Below are positions 51,480 to 63,444 of a stretch of 64,000 bases of DNA, piece after piece. Every line of letters begins with the position of its first letter. Position 1 is the stretch's first letter. The position numbers were made by a program, and so were the translations under genes. The stretch comes from Diphasiastrum complanatum (taxonomy: Eukaryota > Streptophyta > Lycopodiopsida > Lycopodiales > Lycopodiaceae). The DNA is taken from positions 35,687,239 through 35,751,238 of the forward strand of contig CM055110.1 in NCBI GenBank assembly GCA_029204225.1, in the 5' to 3' direction. The notes under the pieces are model-generated. The model worked only from the letters and a program-made list of their open reading frames with translations, made no database searches and was not told where the DNA came from.

Positions 51480-54339
51480 ATTCTTCCTAGCACAAGCACG
51501 GTCACTCAGTGGATGACCCTTGCGGAGCCTCTACTTACTATAATGGGTATTCATGAGAGAGCCTTTTCGGGACGCATCAATATGGATTTCCTTACTCTTG
51601 CCTTCAGTGCGTGGAAGGAAGAGAAATCCAAATTTTACGTCACCTTCCAAGGAGCCACACACAAGGTGCGCGTCACTGAGGCCGCACTTGCAGCTATAGG
51701 AATCTTATCCAGTATGCAAGCCTCACCCAATCACAAGCACGCCAAACAGGCCATCAAGCCATACATTGACCTCACCAACGATCTGCATTGGACTAATGAT
51801 GGCTATCTTTTGGAAGCCATCACTGAGCCTTCCATCCACGCCGCTGCCCAATTGTTGAATCATTTCCTAATGGTTGGCAACTCAGGAAAGACCGCATCAC
51901 ATCTCAAATCCTTCACAGGATAGTGGAGTCCCACATAAAGTTGGCCAAAGCCCCTCTTGAACCATATAACTAGTTCAAGACTGTTTCTGGTGAGTTCAAG
52001 CGAGCTATTAAGGCCAATACAAAGCAACAGTTCGCCGCTGGCTCTCTATTGTCCCTCTTAGCTACTTCTCATTTAGAAAATAGAATTCATGTCTTCCACC
52101 TGGATTCTGTGCTTTCGATTTACGAAGAAGCACCAGCCAAGTCATCTCACCAGGCCTCAAGTTCTCATAGTCGTCGTCGTCCACGCATCGAGATCGTAAT
52201 TCCTGACTCGCCTTCCGCGTCACGACGACGTACTAGGCATACCTCGTCAGTTGCGCTTCCAACCCCTACTGTTGTTCGCACTGAACTTCCCCTTCCCCTC
52301 GCCTTTGATGCTTCCCTCACCTCTGCTCCCATACAAGGACAGTCTGTGACCATTGGGCCTACCATTCCCATCACAGCTGTCCAGGCCGCCTCAACCCCGC
52401 ACACCAAAGCAACCTCACCCAATACACAGTTCTTCATGGATATGTTCAATGATTCCGACCCCCTTGGGGCCACCGAAATATTTGAAATGCCCCAGAGCCC
52501 AGCACCCTTTGAACCCCAATCCCCTGGAAGAGGATTCGGGCACATCCATGAAGCTACTGTTGGTGTCGAAGATGCCAGTCAGCAACCACCCACACAGGAT
52601 AGCCCATCCACACTTCGGGTCGACACAACTGTAAAGTCACCGAAGCAGTTTGACGCCACGGTGCCTGAAGGGTTTGAAGACGAGGATATTTTTTAAGAAG
52701 AAGAGACCTTGGCACCTATTCCACACCTACCAAGGATAGTAGCATCAGGATCTCCTATTGTTGCCACCTCCACGACTGTCGATTTTGCTGATGCTCTCGG
52801 GTTAGTTTCAAGCCTTGGGCAAGTGATCCAGTCTATGCTGGATAAGAAGAAGGAAATGGAGCAGAGGATCTTTGATTTAGGATCCGAAAACACTCTGATC
52901 AGCCATAATATTGTCCAGTTGGATCGAGAGGTGAAGATAGCCAAGCAACATGAAGAAAAGGCTGAAAGCGAAAAGTCATTGGCCCAGCAACAAGCTGATT
53001 GCTTGGAAACCTACATCAGCTCCCTACAAAATGCCCTGACAACTGCACAAGATCAGGTAGATAAGGCAGTGCAAGATGCCAAGCAACAGGTGTAGCTGCT
53101 GAAGGGGCAATTACAAATGGCCGAACAAGATCGCACACGGCTTCAAGGTGAATTGGATGCGACCACCACCCTTGAGCGTGATGCATATCTGCAAACACAA
53201 ATACCCGATCATCCGGTCACACCGACGGAGGTTGCACATTTGTTCAAGAAAGTGGAAACATACAAAGTGGCCCTTCAGGGATTCCGAGGCCACTTTGATA
53301 GGTTCAAAGGAACAGCTTCAATCGAGTTGGCAAAGGCAAAAGAGACCATCAACGCCTATGAAAAAGTCACCGCTCAAGTGTTGGAAGCCGGACCACAAAT
53401 CTCCGACCCCGTCATGCCACAATTCTCCCCTTCGCGCCAAGAAGCTGTACAGATGGATACATGCGTTGATTCGAGCATGGACCAGGGGGGAGCTCCAGAT
53501 CTAGCAGATCAACCGCCAACTATACTGGCAGTACAAGCGGGTCCATCCTCATCAAGGACAAGCCATTTATTCAGAAGGCCCATCAGCGTCGAGGACCAGA
53601 TCAAGACCTTCTTAAAGCAGCATCCACATGAGTCCTCGCGTGGTGGATGGGTTCTCAAATTTAAGACCTCCGATATCGAGGCCGACAAAGAATTGGACAG
53701 AATACCTGCACTGGGAGAGCAGCCGACATGGAGAATCACAATTTTTGAGAAAACTCCAGAATCAATTAGGAGTACGTCGCCAGCCCTCGCCAGTTGCGGG
53801 TAGATCCTTATTACGTGCCAATGCCGCGAAGACAAAAATGAAAAGATTTGGGATTGACTATGGATAAAATCACCATCCATACGCCCAATTGGCCAATCAT
53901 CCACCAGCCTTACAGCTGGAATATTTTAATGGATTTCCACCGGGCCTTACAAGCATATCAGAGAGAGTATGTCCACTCTCCGGATCCAACGGTGCGACAA
54001 TCGGCAATGTTTGCAAAAGATCTAACTTTGTTGGCGTCAATGGCAACCAAATGGGACGATTGCCTTCCTACCCTGATATTCGATTTAAATAAGCGAATGG
54101 CCTCAGAGCAAATCAAAGATCAGCTGCCAATTGCTCGGCTGTATTTCCGTTTGGCTATGATGGGAGGCTCTTGGGAATCCCGCTTCACCTCATGGACAAC
54201 TTCCAAGTGGATTGACGGAGCCCACCGTTGTTTCCTGCTGCATAATTTGGATTTCAATACTGCGTGCCTTGACTTTATGGAGAAGGTGCAATATCATTTG
54301 ATTAAGATTCGACGCGAAGCCAATAAAATTCCCCAATAA
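51480..54339 (+). CDS. retroelement additional ORF A (N-domain, linker, coiled coil, C-domain), disrupted
   Basis: Part 1 (51480-51920) is a folded domain (FSGRINMDFLTLAFSAWKEE, SIHAAAQLLNHFLM) that resembles the 'putative plant transposon protein' domain. A one-base shift leads to RKDRITSQILHRIVESHIKL (about 51880). Part 2 (52049-52696) is Ser/Pro-rich. Part 3 (52709-53380) is coiled coil (LDREVKIAKQHEEKAESEKS). 52049-53803 is one frame broken only by stops at 52694 and 53093. Part 4 (53848-54339) is a C-terminal domain (QSAMFAKDLTLLASMATKWD, LPIARLYFRLAMMGGS). It has no RT, integrase or zinc knuckle. It ends 51 bp before an LTR, so it sits at the 3' end of a retroelement, as additional ORFs do in some plant gypsy families. 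Function unknown. Confidence 0.6.
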
Positions 54340-54370
54340 CTGCATATTGCAGGTGTCATGGGACCGCCAC

Positions 54371-55110
54371 CATTTTTGGTGGGGAATACTGTTGGAGGGT
54401 TTGCGGATCCCAAGGCAACCCTAACCCTAGTTAATAAGTGAGAGGGATTTGGCACTCTGCGTGTGTAAGTCCAACCCGATGATCACATAGTCATTTGATT
54501 GATTAGTTAAAAGTTAAAAAAGGACTTTAGGCCTTTTTGCGGGACTTTTAATGTTGCAGGGCCTAAATGTCAAGTTAGTGAATAAAAGTTGGGTTTCCCT
54601 CCAATTTTGATGGTTCCCACACTTTTTTAAATTTGAATAAAAGGAGAGGCAAGACTGGACCAATAGGATTCAGAGGCCAGGGTCCTCCTCTCTACTATAA
54701 AAAAGGACCAACTCGAGCTGTTCCTCATGTTCATTTCCTCATTTCAATAAAGCAGATTGGTTCTCTTTAGAAATGGATTGATGAATGTCCTTGCCCCTCC
54801 TCTCTTCTCCTCCATTTCTCATGCTTTCTTTGGATTTTGCTAATTGTTGGATCTGATCATTATTGGGATTGCTATTTCTTATGCTTTTTGTGAGAGAGAA
54901 AGGGAGAGAGAGAAAAGTAAGTTTCTATCATTGTTGTGGATTTAGGGTTAATGGAAGTAGGGTTAATGGATGTAGTGTTAATGCTTAGTATTAATGGATG
55001 TTAGTATTAGATCCTCCATTCATGTTGAAATCTGAACTATACTATCGCTCTCATGGGAATGAACCTCCGCGTGACAACTAACTCCGTCTCTTTGATGGTA
55101 GATTGACTAG
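54371..55110 (+). mobile_element. LTR A with polypurine tract, TATA and poly(A) signals
   Basis: TTTTTGGTGGGGAATAC precedes TGTTGGAGGG at 54390. TATAAAAAAGG lies at 54696 and AATAAA at 54746, a spacing that fits the U3-R layout of a plant LTR. The 3' end is not defined; it must lie before the gypsy RT that begins near 55120. No second copy is in the window. Confidence 0.6.
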
Positions 55111-55119
55111 ATCTTGGAT

Positions 55120-57746
55120 TCAAGTTAGGCAAGGAAAGCAACCCACTACAATTGCTTCATTTGTGAAGTCCAACATACTGATTGGGTATTACCCATTGTG
55201 GTTGTACCCAAGAAAAACGGCAAGCTTCGTATCTGTGTTGACCTCAAGAACCTTAATGCAGTTACAATGAAAGACCGTTTTCCCTTGCCCCTAACAACCC
55301 AAATATTAGAGGAAATGGCAGGAGCTGAAGCTTTCAGCTTCTTGGATGGGTTCAACTGCTATTTCCTTGTTCAAATAGCCCCTGAAGATAAACATAAAAC
55401 GGCTTTTGCCACAGAGAGTGGAGTTTACGCTTATAACGTTATGCCTTTTGGCTTATGTAATGCCCCCTCAACATTCCAATGGGTCATGCAACTGGCCTTT
55501 CAAGATCTGTTACATCGGGTCGTGGAGATTTATCTCGACGATCTAGGGGTACATTCTTCCGCTGCTACGCACCTAGACGCCTTGGAGAAAATCTTCATTC
55601 GCTGTCGTAGGTTCGGCATCTCACTAAACCTGATAAATGCCAAATATGAGTCACCCACGAAATTATACTCGGGCATATAATATCAAAGGACGGTATTTCT
55701 ACCAACCCATCAAAAATCAAGGTTATCGTGGACATGCCCCTACCTGCAACAGTGAAGGAAGTATATGTCTTCCTCGGTGATACCAACTATTATTGCATCT
55801 TTATAATCGACTATGCCGGCAAGGCACGTCTCGTTTATTTAGTTGTGGTAGATCCTCGCTGGACCGAAGAATGAATTAAGGCCTTTGAGGAGTTGAAGAC
55901 AACACTCACAACAGCTCCCATACTCCGCTCGCCAGATTACATGAAAGAATTTCATGTGCATACTGACGTAAGTAAATATGCCATTGGGGGTCTTCTTGCA
56001 CAACCAGGCGAGTATGGCAAGGACTTTCCCATACGTTTCTTAAGCAGACAACTGGTGCCTGCTGAAGTAAACTATACCACTACCGAGAGAGAAGCATTGG
56101 CAATGGTCTATGCGGTACAACAACTACGACATTATTTATTAGGCCAGACCTTTGCTTTCTACACAGACCATCAAGCACTCCTATATATCGTTAATAAGTC
56201 ATGTAAGACGGGACGAATAGCTCGATGGCTACTAATTTTGGAGGAATTTAATTTCCGTATAGTCGTTCGGAAAGGGTCCCAACATTTCATGGCGGATCAC
56301 CTTTCCAGACTACCAAGTACTGAAAAAGCAACTGCACCAGTCAACGATGATCTTCCTGATGCATGCCTTTTTCAGATCGATGCCACACCCCTATGGGCTG
56401 AGGAGATCACTCAGTTCCTCACAACAGGCCGACTAAAAGAAGGCCTGTGTACAACGAATTTTTTTTTTTTTTAAATAAAAGTAGCGCCCTTTCAGCTAAT
56501 TGCGGGACAACTTTACAAAAGAGGCATTGACGGCATTATTCGACGATGCGCCTATGACTCTGAGATACGATCGATAATATCCCAGGCTCATGAGGGCATC
56601 GGAGGTGGCCACTTTTCTGCTGAAGCCACATCGAGGATTATCCTTCGAGCAAGATTGTGGTGACCATCTTTGTTTAAAGACACGTTTGTTGTCATTAAAA
56701 CATGTGATGTCTGTCAAAGAGCAAAGAAAAATACCAAAGCAGACTTCACACCATTGACTCCCATTATAGAAGGCGAAGCCTTCCATAAGTGGGGGATTGA
56801 CTTTGTTGGACCCATCAGTCCAGCAGCGAAACATACCCAAGCTCGATACATCCTCATAGACACAAATTACGCCATTAAGTGGGTAGAGGCCCGAGCAACG
56901 AAGGACACCAACACAAAAACAGTTGCATGTTTTCTTTACGAAAACATTATTACCCGCTTTGGCTGTCCCATTGAGCTTGTTAGTGATTGCGACACGCATT
57001 TTTTAAATGTTGTCGTTGATAATCTCCTACCCGATTACCTTGTCAATCACAGAAAAAGTACACTGTACTATCCTAGGTGTAATGGCCAGGCCGAATCAAC
57101 AAACAAGACGATCTGTAAAATTCTAACCAAGATAGTTGAAACCAGTCGCTCTGATTAGAAAATAAAACTTTTCTCAGCTATCTGGGCTTACTGCACCACC
57201 CCGAAGAAAGCCACTGGGTGGGTAACCCCTTTCCACTTAGTATATGGTCAAGAAGCGGTAATGCCCGTAGAATTCTTAGTACCTTCGCTAAGAGTTACGG
57301 AGGCTTTTTCAATAGATCTCTATGAAAAAGCTTCAATTGAACAACAAGTCAAAACCAAGCTATTTACACTAGCCCAGTTATGTGAGACAAGACTAATATC
57401 TTATCACACACAACTAGTTAACAAACGACGCCAAAAAGCCTGGCATGACCGTCACCTATGCAATAAAGATCTACATTTAGGTGACCAGGTACTTCTTTAT
57501 ACATCAAAGAAGCACCCTGACAAGTTGAAGTTCAGAAGTGAAGGGCCATACGTCATTAACAAAATATTTCCTAATGGTGCAGTCCAGTTACAAACACTTG
57601 ACGGGACACTCCTAGACATTGTCGTCTACGACGGTACTACGAAGAGTTGTTCTTTGTTGACCCAATTTAGGATCTTTTCCCTTGAAAAGGAAAGAAAAAA
57701 GAAGAAGAAGGGGGTTTTTAATATTATATTATTTCTTTCCTTGTAA
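55120..57746 (+). mobile_element. Ty3/gypsy pol: RT, RNase H, integrase
   Basis: RT (55198-55680) carries VVPKKNGKLRICVDLKNLNA, DRFPLPL, MPFGLCNAPSTFQ and the YLDD active site. After a frame break, TNPSKIKVIVDMPLP and ILRSPDYMKEFHVHTDVSKY lead into RNase H (FYTDHQALLYIV). Then come a 12-T run and a frame change near 56460, an H2C2 finger (HEGIGGGHFSAE, CDVCQRAKK), the integrase core (WGIDFVGPISP, ILIDTNYAIKWVEA, TLYYPRCNGQAESTN) and a GPY-like tail (KLKFRSEGPYVINKIFPNGA). Domain order RT-RH-INT is diagnostic of Ty3/gypsy. Gag, protease and the RT N-terminus are missing upstream, and several stops are present. No chromodomain was seen. Confidence 0.9.
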
Positions 57747-58049
57747 ATCTCGCCTATTGTTCACCTCGTTCCTTGTTTATACTTCATATCATTACTTATG
57801 TACATTCTATGCATTTTTTTTTTCTTCTGTTCATACTCATAGGTCATGGGTGTTCTAGATCGACAACTGATAGGCTACACCTTAGGAGATCATTCTCACA
57901 CTTCGGCCACCTCATCTCTGTCTCACTGGTATCTCAGGGTAACCAACATTCCTCGAGATACACCTCTTTTATAAGAACTTCTACTCTAAGCTACAATCCT
58001 ATTTTCCTTGGAGTTCTTCACTTGCATCAAACAGATCCATTTATGCATC
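57747..58049 (+). other. post-pol untranslated stretch
   Basis: A T-rich sequence after the integrase frame, without coding features, leads into the minisatellite. Confidence 0.4.
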
Positions 58050-58680
58050 ATGAGATTTTTCTCAGATCTCGACCGAAGCGGTTCCTTCAGATCTCGACCG
58101 GAGCCTTCCTTCAGATCTCGACCGAAGCGGTTCTGTCAGATCTTGACCGGAGCCTTCCTTTAGATCTCGACCAAAGCGGTTCTATCAGATCTTGACCAAA
58201 GCCTTTCTTCAGATTTCGACCAAAGTAGTCCCTTCAGATCTTGACCGGAGCCTTCCTTCAGATCTTGACCGAAGCAGTCCCTTCAGATCTCGACTGGAGC
58301 CTTCCTTCGGATCTCAATCGAAGCAGTTCCTTCAGATCTCGACCGGAGCCTTCCTTCAGATCTCGACCGAAGCGGTTCTGTTAGATCTCGACCGAAGCAG
58401 TTCCTTCAGATCTCGACCGAAGCAGTCCCTTCAGATCTCGACCGGAGCCTTCCTTTAGATTTCGACCGAAGCAGTTCCTTCAGATCTCGACCGGAGCAGT
58501 TCCTTCGAATCTCAACCGGAGCAGTTCTGTGAGATCTCAATCGGAGCAGTCATTTCGAATCTCGACTGGAGCAGTTCTGTGAGATCTCAATCGGAGTAGT
58601 CATTTCGAATCTCGACTGGAGCAGTTTTGTGAGATCTCAACCGAAGCAGTCATTTCAAAGCTCGACTGGAGGACATACAT
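58050..58680 (+). repeat. 24-25-bp minisatellite, about 25 copies
   Basis: The unit CAGATCTCGACCGAAGCAGT plus about five bases repeats head to tail for 600 bases. GGAGCCTTCCTT-type and GAAGCGGTTCC-type variants partly alternate. Later copies degrade to TCGAATCTCGACTGGAGCAG. The first part keeps open frames (FLQISTGAFLQISTE, DLDRSLP). It lies after gypsy pol and before a polypurine-like tract at 58979. Confidence 0.9.
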
Positions 58681-59500
58681 TCAAATTTTACAAACCAGCA
58701 CGTCCCATCTACCTTGCAACCAGACGACGGCAGCAATAAATGCCCTCTCACCGAAGCCATTTGCACCTCAGCGAAGTGCAAAGCTAAAGTGTTTTCTGGC
58801 GACGATCTGCGAAGATCTTCCTGCTCTTGACACTGATCCTGGCGCTCGACTATTCAATCCATCCGTCATCATCTTCACACCACCTCACCATCGTTATCAC
58901 TCCCTTATGAGCTCCATCACCGAAATCTTCAACACAAATGTCGCCGACAGAATACCTTATATCTCAAGTTTCGCATGCTGAGGGGTAGTGTCACACGAGC
59001 ACTTATCACTCTCCTGTCACACTATTGAACATCCTACAATCACAATCACAAACCATACACCTTCAACCTGCTTCATCCCTGACAGATACACATCCATAGC
59101 ATAAAAACATTGTCAAACACCTCCACTTCCTCCTATTCCACTTGCCATCTTCTTCACTCGACCTCACTTGGTTCACCCACCTTTACTTCATCACCCACAC
59201 CGCTCTACCCAACACAACCGTCTTCCACATAACTCCCTTTCCAAACCCGTTCATACATTCCTTCCCCCACACTTTCTGAACCATTCTGCACCGCCACTTC
59301 CCATCTCAACCAAAGCCACTCCATCAGATTTCAATCGAAGCCCAACCCAACAGATGGGTACAGGCTGGAAGCAATCAACAACAAACAACTTCAAGCAGCA
59401 TGTGCATATCTCACCAGATGCACACAGAAACCTCGAATGAAAGTGCTGAGGGTACCCATGTCCCTGTTTCACATGATGGCAGATTCACGACTATATGCCT
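58681..59500 (+). other. post-minisatellite region with possible PPT and LTR start
   Basis: CTGAGGGGTAG immediately followed by TGTCACACGAGC at 58989 looks like a polypurine tract plus gypsy LTR start, possibly the 3' LTR of the pol at 55120-57746. The rest is C-rich, G-poor DNA without a gene. Confidence 0.4.
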
Positions 59501-59504
59501 AGAA

Positions 59505-62183
59505 TTTCTATGATTGGACACAGTTTGCTTCGAATTGTCTTCATGAGTGCATTAAGCACAAGCAGCCTATCACGATATTAGGATATATGATGACAGATAT
59601 CACTCTGCATCAAGTACAAAACGGGCCAAAGCTCCAACAACAACTGCAGCTTGCGGACAAGGCATGGGATATTCCCATTGAACACAAGAAGCCCAAGCGT
59701 GCAAGGACAACTTCACCATTAGGGTCCCAGGCCAAACGAGTCAATACCAGTATCCTCCCTCTGGTACACAAGCCAAGAAGCCCACCCCAGAATCCACAAG
59801 CAGCTGCAACCTCCGGAGCTCAACATGCAGATACCTCAAGGGCTCAGTTGCCAGGTACACAACAACAACGAAGACAAGAGAAGCTTCAAGCTGGGAGCAC
59901 ATCACCGGTGGGATCAATTTCACTTGGTTCCACGTCAGATGGTGGCAGCTCGTCCACAACATCACAACAACACTCGTCACCCTCACATGTCATCGACGGG
60001 GGTGATGGAGCAACTACATCCACACTAGCACCTGACATGACAGTACCTCAAGTCCCAAGTCAGCCAGATGAGGCCACCACCCCACCCACACTGATTACAA
60101 TGCCAATGCCACCAACATCACCACTGGCACAAGTTTTTTTTGGGGGGGAGGAGTGGAGATATCCAGTCCCCAAGACACGGGAGCAGCCCAGGCCCAGCAA
60201 GTCCACATATTGGACACATCTCAATATTTTGATGTTGCGGACCTAATGGAGATAAGCGACGACGAACCAGAAAAGGGGAAGCAGTCAGGTTGAAGTCAGA
60301 CACCTCCACCTCCACCTCCACCTCCACCTCCACCTCCACCTCCATCTTCAGTTCTAACACCACGCCTAGTTTTTGGTTTAGCCTCACCATCCCACACCCC
60401 AGATCAATACCCAACCCTCTCTAACCCTGAAAAGCTCACTGAAACAGCCAAACGCTCAATGATTGGCCTATCCGAAACAAGCTATCACATGCATTGGTTG
60501 GTGAGCCAACATCAAGTTCTAAAGAGCAAGGTCCAACATCAAGACCAAGAGATTGCATGATATCAAAGGATGGCCAAAGAAAAAGAAAAAGAGGCAGTAG
60601 AAAGCATATCCATGATGGCAGGACAGAAAACCACCTTGGAAGAGGTCCAGCAGCAACTGAAGCACCAGATGGTCCAAATCGACCAAGTACGAGACGGATC
60701 ATCGGGTGCAATGACAGTCAATGCTCCTCCAGTTAAGCCCGAGGACATTCAAATCTAGGCCCCACATGCCTCAGCCATCCGGATGGAGAAATACATAAGG
60801 CTGATCCAAGAGCACGAGGCCGATAAAAAGAATTTTGAAAACATTGTGGCGAAACAAGAGAAGATCATCCCGGAGTCCCAGAAGCAGCTTGAAGAAACAA
60901 CGAAGGCCCTACAACAAGTCTTGGACAAGGTGAACCAATTATGGGACACGGCGTGCAAGGCCCAAGCAGGTGCTCACGTAACGAAGCCACAGGACGATGA
61001 TGGGAATGATGGAGCAGGGAATCAGGACGCAAACCCACCGATCAGACGGTAGCTCAGGATCGGGCTGCCAGAGAGTCGATGTTGCTTCCATGAGATTTCC
61101 CTGACCCCCTCCCACCTTTAACCCTTCCTCCTACTCCGCATTTAATTTCTCTGAAACATTCATTCCAACTTACCCAATTCTTCCATCTCCCCTTTCTTCA
61201 TCACCTCCTAGTCAAATAATGGCCCATCAAAAGGTCCAGCTGACACCCACAAAGCCCGACGGGATGAGTTCCTCCAACAACTCCACTCCCCCGGTGTTGC
61301 GTATAGCTTATTATTTCCGCCTCCTCCTAAACCGTTCACCCCCGCACCTCTCTCCCCAGATCACTCCATCCTCGACCTTCCGGAAACTAACACAGACATT
61401 GGAGTCGATGATGACTTCTTGGCTGACCAACCGGAGACAAGAAGATTCTCACCCAGGCCAGACACGGGTGCAGGTGAGCCGTCGACAAGCGAGCGAGCAA
61501 AAGAGAAAGACACGGGCACCAAGGCCCTTGATGATTATCTGGTAAGGCCGCCTCAGCCGCGTAGGACAACTTCTCCTACCCAGCCTAGAAGTAAACTGGC
61601 TGATACAAGGGAATCAGAGCGATTTGAAAGAAAATACCCTCCCAATATGAGGGGCGGCAAAGAAGACATCGATCAAAGAGTGGATCCTTTTTACATGCCG
61701 CTCAAACGCAGAAACCCATGGCCAGTGGAAAAGCCTCAAGTGGAGTTAGTAAACTGGCCAGTCATTCCATGAATTACAGAGAGAACCTCCCCGGATGATC
61801 TAAGGCTACAGTTACTAGACTTCGGGCACAAATACAAGTCAAGTGCCGATCCCTGCGTGCAGGAAAGTGTCGAGTATTGCAGATCCATGGCCTTCCTAAT
61901 GCAGCAAGAATGTTTCTGGGATCGAGGTTTGGATCCCATTAGGATCAACCCAAACACAGCCCTCCAGTCAGAAGAAGACCATGAGATGATGGCCAGGCTA
62001 TACTACAGAGTGGCCTTCATGTCGTCACGCTATGTGACCATGGTGGAAGACTGGCAAGAAATGGGCTTTGTAGAAAAAATAAGAGAATATCTAGGTCCCC
62101 TTAATTTCGGAAGTAAGCTCCGCTTCCAAGTTTTTGAAGCCCTGGGCCGGAAGATGAGCGAGCGAAAGCAGACGGCGCGATGA
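59505..62183 (+). CDS. retroelement additional ORF B, paralogous in layout to ORF A, disrupted
   Basis: Order: a short N-domain end (TQFASNCLHECIKHKQPITI), a Ser/Thr/Pro/Gln-rich linker (59600-60240), a proline run from (CCTCCA)n, and coiled coils (60500-60960: MAKEKEKEAVESISMMAGQK, KQLEETTKALQQVLDKVNQL). A second disordered stretch (61219-61700) follows, then a C-terminal domain (61740-62183: VEYCRSMAFLMQQECFWDRG, EMMARLYYRVAFMSSRYVTM). This last domain matches the C-domain of ORF A in pattern (RLYxRxAxM, DP at the start, a WD/WDR word in the middle). Stops and shifts separate the parts. It ends about 205 bp before LTR B. Like ORF A it has no enzymatic motif. Confidence 0.55.
60298..60347. 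repeat. (CACCTC)n hexanucleotide repeat
   Basis: About eight copies of CACCTC inside ORF B; one frame reads as a proline run. Confidence 0.9.
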
Positions 62184-62370
62184 CGAGGCGAACATGATTC
62201 ACAAGAAGTGCTCAAGAGGGATGGTATGTAGCGGCTAATTGAGGGACTTACAATTTTGGCAAATATATTTTGCTGATAATGAGCACCTGGTTTTACGGAA
62301 GTGAACGAAAATCCACGCTTTTCCAGGTGCCAAGCAGAAGACATTACCTGTGTTGCAGTGGGTCCTGCAA
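62184..62370 (+). other. 3' untranslated part of element B
   Basis: Between the stop of ORF B and the polypurine tract; no feature. Confidence 0.35.
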
Positions 62371-62373
62371 CAG

Positions 62374-62960
62374 ATTAGGGGTGGATAATGTTAGTCGATT
62401 CTCTAGTGCCGAGCCAAGCTGAAGACATAAGTTATCTCTCACCCATGACCGAGGAGGTCTCAGAAGGAAGAGAGCAGAAGAAGGTGAGAGCCGAGCGAGA
62501 GAGCCGAGGAAATACTAGCTAGGAAGATAATGATTAACTATGTGAGCCTACGTGGTGTATCCCAAAGAAGGAATGACCATGTAGGAGCTAGTAATATTTC
62601 CTTGAATAGTTGTAATTAAAAAAAAAAAAGAGTGAGCCACCTTTTGATGGTGACCTCTAGTGGAAGGGCAAATTCCACATGTAATTTCTAATTTAGTGGA
62701 ATTGCCACATGGGCTCCACGTGGGCAGCCTTCTTGCTTATTTAAGGGGCCCCCCCTCTTGTGAGGGAGCTTTTGATTGTATTTTCAAGTTCTCTTGAGCT
62801 AATAAAGAGGGTCCTCCACGAGTTCTTGAAGATCACTAAGCTCCTTGTTCATGGCAATGATCTTGAGTGATATTTCTATGAGCATGCTTGATTCCTTGCT
62901 TGTGAATTAACTAGATTCTTGTTTCTCGTTCTTTCTTAGTTGTGGATTAGCTTCAATTAT
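62374..62960 (+). mobile_element. LTR B with polypurine tract, TATA and poly(A) signals
   Basis: AGATTAGGGGTGGATAA precedes TGTTAGTCGATTC at 62389. A TATTTAAGG TATA-like word lies at 62738 and AATAAA at 62801. It is unrelated in sequence to LTR A, so ORFs A and B belong to different element families with the same design. It is broken near 62960 by a copia fragment. Confidence 0.55.
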
Positions 62961-63150
62961 TGCTACTGCTCCAACAATTATTCAATGTGACAATCAGAGT
63001 ACTATTGCATTATCGATCAATCTATATTTCACTCTAGGAGCAAGCACATCGAGTACTATTACATTAAGTACCACTATATCAGGAGCATAATACTCAACAA
63101 GGAGGTAAGTCTGAAATTTTGCAGAACCCAGTTGACATCCTAGTCTGATT
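62961..63150 (+). mobile_element. copia RNase H fragment, same family as 39350-39520
   Basis: GACAATCAGAGTACTATTGC and GGAGCAAGCACATCGA nearly repeat the sequence at 39377-39445 (CDNQSAIALLINP, RSKHID region). The alignment continues to AATACTCAACAAGGAG. Only the very end of pol is present. Confidence 0.85.
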
Positions 63151-63420
63151 TATCCTACATATGAAGCACAATTTGATGAGACCATAGATATTAACTCTTT
63201 GCTCATAAACCATTTTGTTTTCTCATGTCATTTAAAAAAGCATGCACTTACTTGATTAATGAGGCGAAGGGGGGTCAAAAAAGAAAAGACACCTGCACCC
63301 AAATCAGCACTTGAATATCTTTCAGATTATACATAGTCAAACCTTCCTTGTATCAACATACATGTATAAATTGGCTCTTTAATGCATAAAGACATGTATA
63401 CTCATTATTGTGACTAGCTC
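63151..63420. other. no gene recognised
   Basis: AT-rich DNA between the copia fragment and the partial minus-strand gene. Confidence 0.4.
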
Positions 63421-63444
63421 AGTCTCTCTTTGAAGACAAAAGAG

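Noticed and set aside
50942-51505. A 187-codon minus-strand frame and its plus-strand partners over the foldback
   Set aside because: They come from the GC-rich inverted repeat, read open on both strands, and show no protein-like pattern.
52165-52545. A 126-codon minus-strand frame
   Set aside because: Antisense shadow of the Pro/Ser-rich linker of ORF A.
58050-58680. CRISPR-like array
   Set aside because: Units are directly contiguous without unique spacers and the context is a plant retrotransposon, so it is a minisatellite.
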